Shown piece after piece: positions 58,739 to 64,000 of a stretch of DNA of 64,000 bases. The notes under the pieces are model-generated. The model had not been told where the DNA came from, made no database searches, and saw nothing but the letters and a program-made list of their open reading frames with translations. Positions within the stretch are counted from its first letter, which is position 1; each line of letters begins with the position of its first letter. A program made the position numbers and the translations under genes. Source of the stretch: Burkholderiales bacterium (GTDB lineage Bacteria > Pseudomonadota > Gammaproteobacteria > Burkholderiales > SG8-41); the NCBI GenBank assembly GCA_019634975.1, contig JAHCAI010000002.1, positions 124,001 to 188,000 of the forward strand. Direction: 5' to 3'.

Positions 58739-58830
58739 ATTCCGGACGTGCGCAGCACGATCCGGAATCCAGCAACGAACCGCGGCAAACCCCTGGATTC
58801 CGGCGCGCGCGTTGCGCGTCCGGAATGACG
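58735..58830. repeat. Long palindromic repeat with CGTCATTCCGGA ends
   Basis: Two arms of about 38 nt, starting CGTCATTCCGGACG and ending CGTCCGGAATGACG, flank a ~20-nt centre; outer 13 and inner 11 positions pair perfectly and the middle is partly mismatched. The left arm also has an inner hairpin (CGTGC/GCACG). This resembles dispersed REP/MITE-like elements of proteobacteria that carry GGATTCCGG-type cores. It lies between CoA-transferase 1 and the VOC gene. Confidence 0.75.
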
Positions 58831-58853
58831 ACCGCGACAATGGAGCTCCACTC

Positions 58854-59234
58854 ATGATCGACCGCCTGGACCACTTCGTGCTCACCACCGCCCAGCCGGA
58901 TGAAATCATCCGCTTCTACACCGGAGTGCTGGGCATGACGCTGGAAACCTTCCGCAACGGCCAGCGCATGGCGCTGAAGTTCGGCCGCTCGAAAATCAAC
59001 ATCCACGTCAAGGGGAAGGAATACGCACCGAAGGCGCATGCACCGGGAAGCGGCACGCTGGATTTCTGCTTCATCGCCTCAGTGCCGCTGGCGCAGGTGA
59101 TCGAGAGCCTGAACAAGCACCAGGTCACGATCATCGAAGGTCCCTGCACCAAGACCGGGGCGATGGGGGAGATCCGCTCGGTTTATTTCAGGGATCCGGA
59201 TCTGAATCTGGTTGAAGTTTCGGAATACCTCTGA
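58854..59234 (+). CDS. VOC (glyoxalase/dioxygenase fold) protein
   Basis: A 126-residue single-module vicinal-oxygen-chelate protein. It starts IDRLDHFVLTT with a metal-ligand His, has KINIHVKGKEY mid-protein and ends YFRDPDLNLVEVSEY with the distal Glu. Metal-binding is therefore likely, but the reaction (lyase, isomerase or dioxygenase) cannot be read from the sequence. GGAGCTCCACTC precedes the ATG. Confidence 0.8.
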   Translation: MIDRLDHFVLTTAQPDEIIRFYTGVLGMTLETFRNGQRMALKFGRSKINIHVKGKEYAPKAHAPGSGTLDFCFIASVPLAQVIESLNKHQVTIIEGPCTKTGAMGEIRSVYFRDPDLNLVEVSEYL

Positions 59235-59260
59235 TCCGGCTCCGGTGCCGCTGGTTGTGG

Positions 59261-59392
59261 TCATTCAAGCCAGACCGTCCTCGGCTCACGCGGCAGCTTG
59301 GCACCGCAGCGCGCACAGAACCTGTCCCTGGCGCCGACCGGTTGTCCGCAGTCCTGACAGCGCCGCAGTTCGAAGATCACGCAACTCCTCAT
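59261..59392 (-). CDS. Small zinc-ribbon protein
   Basis: A 43-residue ORF with two CxxC knuckles (RCQDCGQPV and FCARCGAKL) followed by PREPRTVW. It resembles the short zinc-ribbon modules found alone or fused to membrane proteins. It lies on the opposite strand inside a ~360-nt gap between the VOC gene and the hydratase. ATG 59392 is used; a TTG at 59449 would add 19 residues. Nothing else could be supported in 59450-59598. Confidence 0.45.
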   Translation of the reverse strand: MRSCVIFELRRCQDCGQPVGARDRFCARCGAKLPREPRTVWLE

Positions 59393-59598
59393 TGCTCCGG
59401 TTTTCCTCCCGATGAGCCGGCCATTTCTTCGCGTCCGGTTGTCCGGCAATGCGTCGCGTCATGGCGTAGAGGCCATGTTATGAACTGCTGTCAGGTGCTG
59501 CAAGTCGACGATAAGCACGCCTTCCTGCGCTGTCAATCACCGAGGGGCCATCTGCTAAAATTGCGGCTTTCCAGAACAACCGACCCGTGGGGAGAAAC

Positions 59599-60498
59599 AT
59601 GGCCGCAAAAGCCCGGAAGTCCAAAAGCCGAAAATACACCGACATCATTTACGAAGTGAAGGACCAGGTCGCCTGGGTCACCATCAACCGCGAGAAGGTG
59701 CTCAACGCCTTCCGCGAGCAGACCCTCGACGAGATGATCGATGCGCTGAAATCGACGCGTGAAGATCCTTCGATCGTCTGCGCGGTGGTCACCGGCAAGG
59801 GCAACCGCTCCTTCTCCGCCGGCGGCGACTTCTACGCGATGAAGCGCCTGAACTTCACCAACGCCTACATGTGGAACGACCGCATGCTCGGCCTGGCGAT
59901 GACCATCCGCGGCCTGCCGATCCCGGTGATCGCGATGGTCAACGGCTGGTGCATGGGCGGCGGCCACGAGCTCGCGCTGTGGTGCGACCTGGTGATCGCC
60001 TCGGAGAACGCGGTGCTCGGCCAGACCGGCGCGAAAGTCGGCGCCTGCCCGACGGTCGGCGCAACCCAGTACATCCCGCGCATCATCGGCGAGCGCCTGG
60101 CGCGGGAGATGATTTTCTGCGCGCGGCGCTTCACCGCGAAGGAAGCGGTCGAGGTCGGCCTGATCAACAAATGCGTGCCGCAGAAGGACTTGCTGAAGGA
60201 AACGCTGAAGTGGTGCGAAACCATGAAGGGCCACAGCGCGCTGACCATCCGCATGACCAAGAAGTCGCTGAACTTCGAATCCGACAACCTGTATTCCTCC
60301 TGGCAGCACGGCATGGAACTGCTGGCCCATGTCTGGGGCTCGCCCGAGGCGAACGAGGGCATGGACGCCTTCCTCGCCGGCCGCAAGCCGAACTTCCAGA
60401 AATTCCGCCTGCAGGCGAAGAAGGAACTGGAGAAGTACGTCGACGGCTGCGAGCGCGACCTCAACGCGCCGCCGTCGATGCGGCGGAAGAAACGGTAA
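59599..60498 (+). CDS. Enoyl-CoA hydratase/isomerase family protein (MenB/BadI-like)
   Basis: A 299-residue crotonase-fold enzyme. The oxyanion-hole segments are FSAGGDFYAM and NGWCMGGGHELAL, and GQTGAKVGACPTVGATQYIP resembles the corresponding loop of MenB and of the ring-opening hydrolase BadI more than fatty-acid hydratases. A ring-cleaving or ring-closing role on a CoA ester is plausible but unproven. ATG 59599 follows GGGGAGAAAC. The N terminus is Lys/Arg rich. Confidence 0.82.
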   Translation: MAAKARKSKSRKYTDIIYEVKDQVAWVTINREKVLNAFREQTLDEMIDALKSTREDPSIVCAVVTGKGNRSFSAGGDFYAMKRLNFTNAYMWNDRMLGLAMTIRGLPIPVIAMVNGWCMGGGHELALWCDLVIASENAVLGQTGAKVGACPTVGATQYIPRIIGERLAREMIFCARRFTAKEAVEVGLINKCVPQKDLLKETLKWCETMKGHSALTIRMTKKSLNFESDNLYSSWQHGMELLAHVWGSPEANEGMDAFLAGRKPNFQKFRLQAKKELEKYVDGCERDLNAPPSMRRKKR

Positions 60499-60588
60499 TT
60501 GGTGATTGGCAGGCGGTAATTGGTGGCGGCGGCAGATCAATCAGCCGCCACCAGTGCCCACCAATCACGAATCACCTTCACCAATTAC
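60494..60588. repeat. Imperfect inverted repeat built from GGTAATTGGTGATTGG units
   Basis: The left arm has GGTAATTGGTGATTGG and again GGTAATTGGTGG; the right arm holds complementary CCACCAGTG, CCACCAATCACG and CACCAATTAC segments around a short AGATCAATCA centre. It starts within the hydratase stop region and ends 11 nt before the next ATG. Similar in build to the element at 48004-48095. Confidence 0.65.
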
Positions 60589-60599
60589 TACACTGACCC

Positions 60600-61805
60600 A
60601 TGCCTCCCGCAGAACCCCAGGGCGCCCTCGCGGGTGTCCGTGTCCTTGACCTGACCCGCATCCTCGCCGGTCCGCTGTGCACCATGATGCTCGGCGACAT
60701 GGGCGCCGACGTGATCAAGGTCGAACCGCCGGGCGCCGGTGACGACACCCGCAGCTGGGGGCCGCCCTTCGCCGAGGGGGAATCCGCCTACTACCTCGGC
60801 GTCAACCGCAACAAGCGGTCGATGACGCTGAACATGGCGGTGAAATCCGGCCAGGAGGTGCTGGCCGGGCTGATCAGGAAATCCGACGTGCTGGTCGAGA
60901 ACTTCAAGGTCGGCACGCTGGAGAAATGGGGATTCGGCAACGACTGGCTGCAGGCAAATGCGCCGCGACTGATCCGCTGCTCGATCACCGGTTACGGTTC
61001 GGTCGGCCCGAAGGCGGGGCTGCCCGGCTACGATTTCATCCTGCAGGCGGAGTCAGGGCTGATGAGCATCACCGGCGAGCCGGAGGGCACGCCGATGAAG
61101 TACGGCGTCGCGATTGTCGATATCTGCACCGGCATGCTCGCCTGCAATTCGGTGCTGGCGGCGCTCAATGCACGCCATACGACGGGCCGCGGCCAGCATG
61201 TCGAGGTGTCGCTGTTCGATTCGGGGCTGGCGATGCTCGCCAACGTCGCCTCCAACCACCTGATCTCCGGCAAAAACGCCGGCCGTTTCGGCAACGGCCA
61301 TCCCAACATCGTGCCCTACACCGCCTATCCGACGCGCGACGACATGATCGCGGTGGCGGTCGGCAACGACGGGCAGTTCGCCAAGTTCGCCGAAGTGCTG
61401 GGCCATGCAGAGTGGGCGACCGATCCGCGCTTCACCAAAAATCCGGACCGCATCGGCCACCGCGATGCGCTCGATGCGCTGATCACCGCCGAACTGAAGC
61501 GCGAAGGTGCGGAACAGTGGATCGCAAAACTGATGGCGGCCGGCATCCCCTGCGGCCGCATCAACAGCGTGGCGCAGGCACTGGCCGCGCCGCATGCCGT
61601 TGCGCGCGGGATGGTCACCGAGGTTGAGCATCCGACCGCGGGCAGCGTGAAAATGCTGGGCATTCCTTTCCGTTTCAGTGATACGCCGGCGAGCATCCGC
61701 CGCGCGCCGCCGTTGCTCGGCCAGCACACCGAAGCGGTGCTGCGTGAGGAGCTCGGCTTCAGCGATGCCCGCATCGCCGAGCTGCGCAAAGAAAAAGTTG
61801 TTTAA
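60600..61805 (+). CDS. Class III (CaiB/BaiF) CoA-transferase 2
   Basis: A 401-residue paralogue of the transferase at 57493: [46 protein letters not shown] and the catalytic-Asp region AIVDICTGMLACN. Two class III transferases in one cluster may form a heteromer (as BbsEF does in toluene degradation) or act on different acids. The stop lies within AT-rich element copy 7. Confidence 0.9.
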   Translation: MPPAEPQGALAGVRVLDLTRILAGPLCTMMLGDMGADVIKVEPPGAGDDTRSWGPPFAEGESAYYLGVNRNKRSMTLNMAVKSGQEVLAGLIRKSDVLVENFKVGTLEKWGFGNDWLQANAPRLIRCSITGYGSVGPKAGLPGYDFILQAESGLMSITGEPEGTPMKYGVAIVDICTGMLACNSVLAALNARHTTGRGQHVEVSLFDSGLAMLANVASNHLISGKNAGRFGNGHPNIVPYTAYPTRDDMIAVAVGNDGQFAKFAEVLGHAEWATDPRFTKNPDRIGHRDALDALITAELKREGAEQWIAKLMAAGIPCGRINSVAQALAAPHAVARGMVTEVEHPTAGSVKMLGIPFRFSDTPASIRRAPPLLGQHTEAVLREELGFSDARIAELRKEKVV

Positions 61806-61825
61806 AATCATATACTTATGATAAC
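61801..61825 (+). repeat. AT-rich intergenic element, copy 7 (partial)
   Basis: Reads TTTAAAATCATATACTTATG then ATAAC and contains both the TAA stop of CoA-transferase 2 and the ATG of the next gene (61818). It matches only the second half of the longer copies, so its membership in the family is weaker. Confidence 0.35.
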
Positions 61826-62243
61826 CCGCCTGAGCCATGTCTCGATTGTCGTGCCCGACCTCGCCGCCGCGCTGCGCAAGCTCGAGGCGGCGTACGGGCT
61901 GAGCGCCGGCGCGATCAAGGTCAACGAGGAGCAGGGCGTGCGCATGACCTACATCGATCTCGGCAACGCCAAGATCGAACTGATGGAACCCTCGCGGCCG
62001 GACTCGCCGGTGGCGAAGTTCCTCGAGCGCAATCCGAAGGGCGGCATCCACCATTTCTGCCTCGGCGTCGACGATGTCGGCCAGACGACGGAAGAGCTCG
62101 GCGCCGCCGGCGTGCAGGTGCTCGGCAGCGGCAAGGTGCAGCTCAACGTGCACGGCGAGCAGATCGCATTCATTCATCCCAAGGATTTCCTCGGCGCGCT
62201 GGTCGAGCTGGAGGAACACAACCAGGACAATAGCCATGGCTGA
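61818..62243 (+). CDS. VOC protein, methylmalonyl-CoA epimerase-like
   Basis: A 141-residue protein. The metal-ligand pattern His (LSHVSIVV), Glu (AKIELMEPS), His (GGIHHFCLGVDD) and Glu (GALVELEEH), with IAFIHPKDFLG, fits methylmalonyl-CoA epimerase. Whether the substrate is methylmalonyl-CoA or another acyl-CoA in this cluster is open. It lies 12 nt after CoA-transferase 2 and overlaps the next gene by 8 nt. Confidence 0.82.
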   Translation: MITRLSHVSIVVPDLAAALRKLEAAYGLSAGAIKVNEEQGVRMTYIDLGNAKIELMEPSRPDSPVAKFLERNPKGGIHHFCLGVDDVGQTTEELGAAGVQVLGSGKVQLNVHGEQIAFIHPKDFLGALVELEEHNQDNSHG

Positions 62244-63303
62244 ACAGAAACAGCAGCAAAGGGTATCGGGTGACAACCTGCGGGCGTTCATCGCGTCCGC
62301 GTTCGAGGCCGTAGCCGTGCCGCGGGAGGATGCGAGAACCATCGCACAGCTGATGGCCCAGGCCGACATCAACGGCTCCGAGGGCCACGGCGTATTCCGC
62401 CTGCCGCAGTACATCCGCCGCATCAGGGGCGGCGCGGTCAACGTCAGGCCGAACATCCGCGTCGAGCGCGAGCTGGCGGGCATGGCGGTCGTCAACGGCG
62501 ACAACGGCATGGGCCACCTGGTGATGAAATTCGCCGCCGAGAAGGCGATCGAGAAGGCGAAGACCGCGGGCGTGGCCTGGGTCGGCGCGAAGTGGAGCAA
62601 CCACGCCGGCCCGGCTTCGCTTTACGCGACGATGCCGCTGGCCCACGACATGATCGGCCTTTACATGGCGGTCGGCAGCGCCAACCACCTGCCGCCCTGG
62701 GGCGGGCTCGACATGCTGCTGTCGACCAACCCGATCGCGGTCGCAGTGCCGGCGGGCGAGGAGCCGGCGGTGATCCTCGACATGGCGACGACGGTGGCCG
62801 CCTACGGCAAGGTCAAGACCAAGGCGCAGCGCGGCGAGATGATGCCTGAAGGCTGGATGATGGACCGCAACGGCAACCCGCTGACCGATCCGAAGCGCGC
62901 GAACGAGGGCTTCCTGCTGCCGATCGGCGGCTACAAGGGCTACGGCCTCGCGCTGATCATCGGCATGCTCGCCGGCAACCTCAATGGCGCGGCGATGGGC
63001 AAGGATGTCATCGACTTCAACAACGACGATACCAGCGTCACCAACACCGGCCATGCCATCGTCGCGATCAACATCGAGGCCTTCGAGGACCTGAAGGCGT
63101 TCAAGCAGGGCATGGACACGCTGATCCGCGACATCCGCAATTCGCAGCGCCTGCCCAACGTCGACCGCATCCGCCTGCCGGGAGAGGGCACGCATGTCGC
63201 GCGTGCCGAGCGCGAGAAGAACGGCGTGCCGATGCCGGAGGCGCTGCTCGCCGCACTCGACCAGCTCGCCGGCGACCTGAAGATCGCGAAAATCGCGCGC
63301 TGA
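62236..63303 (+). CDS. Ldh2/malate dehydrogenase-type oxidoreductase
   Basis: A 355-residue member of the NAD(P)-dependent malate/L-lactate/sulfolactate dehydrogenase (type 2) family. SEGHGVFRLPQY, the catalytic His in WSNHAGPASLYA, STNPIAVAVPAG and LPIGGYKGYGLAL are characteristic. It oxidises a 2-hydroxy acid or reduces the keto acid; the specific substrate is unknown. ATG 62236 overlaps the epimerase-like gene. Confidence 0.88.
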   Translation: MAEQKQQQRVSGDNLRAFIASAFEAVAVPREDARTIAQLMAQADINGSEGHGVFRLPQYIRRIRGGAVNVRPNIRVERELAGMAVVNGDNGMGHLVMKFAAEKAIEKAKTAGVAWVGAKWSNHAGPASLYATMPLAHDMIGLYMAVGSANHLPPWGGLDMLLSTNPIAVAVPAGEEPAVILDMATTVAAYGKVKTKAQRGEMMPEGWMMDRNGNPLTDPKRANEGFLLPIGGYKGYGLALIIGMLAGNLNGAAMGKDVIDFNNDDTSVTNTGHAIVAINIEAFEDLKAFKQGMDTLIRDIRNSQRLPNVDRIRLPGEGTHVARAEREKNGVPMPEALLAALDQLAGDLKIAKIAR

Positions 63304-63316
63304 CTCACCGGGTTTC

Positions 63317-64000
63317 TCAGGGACGCAGCGGCTCGTCGACGACGCCGTTGCTGAGGATGCCGATGCCCTCGATTTCGGATTCAACGACGTCGCCGGCATT
63401 GAGATACCAGTCGGGATTCGCAAGCGCGCCGCCGCCGGGCGAGCCGGTGGCGATGATGTCGCCGGGCATCAGCGTGATCTGCGAGAAGTGCGCGACCAGT
63501 TGCGGGATGCTGAACAGCATGTCGCGGGTGTTGCCGTCCTGGCGCGTCTCGCCGTTGACCCGGGTCTGGATGCGCAGGTGCATCGGATCGGGGATCGCGT
63601 CGCGGGTGATCATCCACGGCCCCAGCGGCGCGAAGCTGTCGAAGGTCTTGGCGAGAAACATGTGCCCGCCCTGCTTCTCCAGCGCACCGAGATCGCGCGC
63701 GGTGATGTCGTTGACGATGGTGTAGCCGGCGATGACGTCCCAGGCTTTTTCCTCGGGCACGTCCTTGCAGCGCTTGCCGATGACCACCGCGAGCTCGGTT
63801 TCACAGTCCAGCGCCTGCGTGATGCGCGGCTTGATGATGTCGCGCCCCGGTCCGGTAATCGACGACAGTGTCTTGATGAAGCCGGTGGGTATTTTTCCCG
63901 GCGCCTTGCCGGGGAATTGCGTGTAACCCGGGTAGTTGCGGCCGACCACAATCAGCTTGGACGGCCGCACCGGCGCATAGACCCTGCAGTCGGCGAGCGG
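63317..64000 (-). CDS. Fumarylacetoacetate hydrolase-family protein, partial
   Basis: The minus-strand frame is open to the window edge, so the N terminus is missing; 227 residues are present. LIVVGRNYPGY, ALDCETELAVVIG with the metal-binding Glu residues, DITARDL and IIATGSPGGGA identify the FAH fold, which hydrolyses C-C bonds or isomerises/hydrates ring-cleavage products. It is convergent with the Ldh2-type gene. An in-frame ATG at 63970 would give a truncated protein and is not the real start. Confidence 0.9.
   Translation of the reverse strand, partial: PLADCRVYAPVRPSKLIVVGRNYPGYTQFPGKAPGKIPTGFIKTLSSITGPGRDIIKPRITQALDCETELAVVIGKRCKDVPEEKAWDVIAGYTIVNDITARDLGALEKQGGHMFLAKTFDSFAPLGPWMITRDAIPDPMHLRIQTRVNGETRQDGNTRDMLFSIPQLVAHFSQITLMPGDIIATGSPGGGALANPDWYLNAGDVVESEIEGIGILSNGVVDEPLRP

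Overview
The window is a GC-rich, densely packed chromosomal stretch with short gaps and many 1-11 nt gene overlaps. Gene content and order point to a betaproteobacterium: coxBA-ctaG-DUF2970-coxC next to SURF1/ctaA/ctaB, sco-rpoH-ftsXEY, M16 pair-rsmD-coaD-fdx, lolB-ispE-tRNA-prs-rplY-pth-ychF and ruvCAB-ybgC-tolQRAB-pal-cpoB-queE-queC. No rRNA, CRISPR array, integrase or insertion sequence was seen.

Layout. 1-3.7 kb: end of a biotin operon (bioB', bioF, bioH, bioC, bioD) of the BioC-BioH pimelate type. 3.7-13 kb: a cytochrome c oxidase locus whose CoxB carries a fused cytochrome c domain, with assembly factors (a 37-aa ORF, CtaG, SURF1, two SCO-like proteins) and the heme A enzymes CtaA and CtaB. 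13-16.6 kb: minus-strand rpoH, ftsX, ftsE, ftsY; the rpoH promoter lies inside a near-perfect CIRCE operator, so HrcA probably controls sigma-32. 16.7-21.6 kb: an M16 peptidase pair, rsmD, coaD, ferredoxin, mutM. 21.6-25.6 kb: a GldA/F/G-like ABC exporter with a DUF4340 protein. 25.6-36 kb: TPR lipoprotein, lolB, ispE, tRNA-Gln, prs, rplY, pth, ychF, an ankyrin lipoprotein, a DMT transporter and a YjgR-type ATPase.

36-48.8 kb: yebC, then ruvC-ruvA-ruvB interrupted by two tandem glycosyltransferase paralogues and followed by a radical SAM gene whose start overlaps the ruvB stop; then ybgC-tolQRAB-pal-cpoB and queE-queC. The two glycosyltransferases and the radical SAM gene are the least expected genes of the window and the best candidate for an undescribed function. 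48.8-53.5 kb: a YeeE/YedE transporter, tRNA-Lys, an exported metallo-beta-lactamase-fold protein, trmO, a small membrane protein and a Cys/Met-metabolism PLP enzyme.

53.7-64 kb: an accessory catabolic-looking cluster: a three-subunit molybdenum hydroxylase (not a true CO dehydrogenase by its active-site motif), two class III CoA-transferases, two VOC proteins (one like methylmalonyl-CoA epimerase), a MenB/BadI-like hydratase, an Ldh2-type dehydrogenase and a fumarylacetoacetate-hydrolase-family protein cut by the window end. It looks like CoA-dependent breakdown of an unidentified, perhaps cyclic, substrate. Several of its gene boundaries carry different repeats.

A recurring AT-rich ~35-nt motif (seven copies seen by eye) sits between genes across the window, often abutting or supplying the upstream stop codon, and stands out against the GC-rich background.
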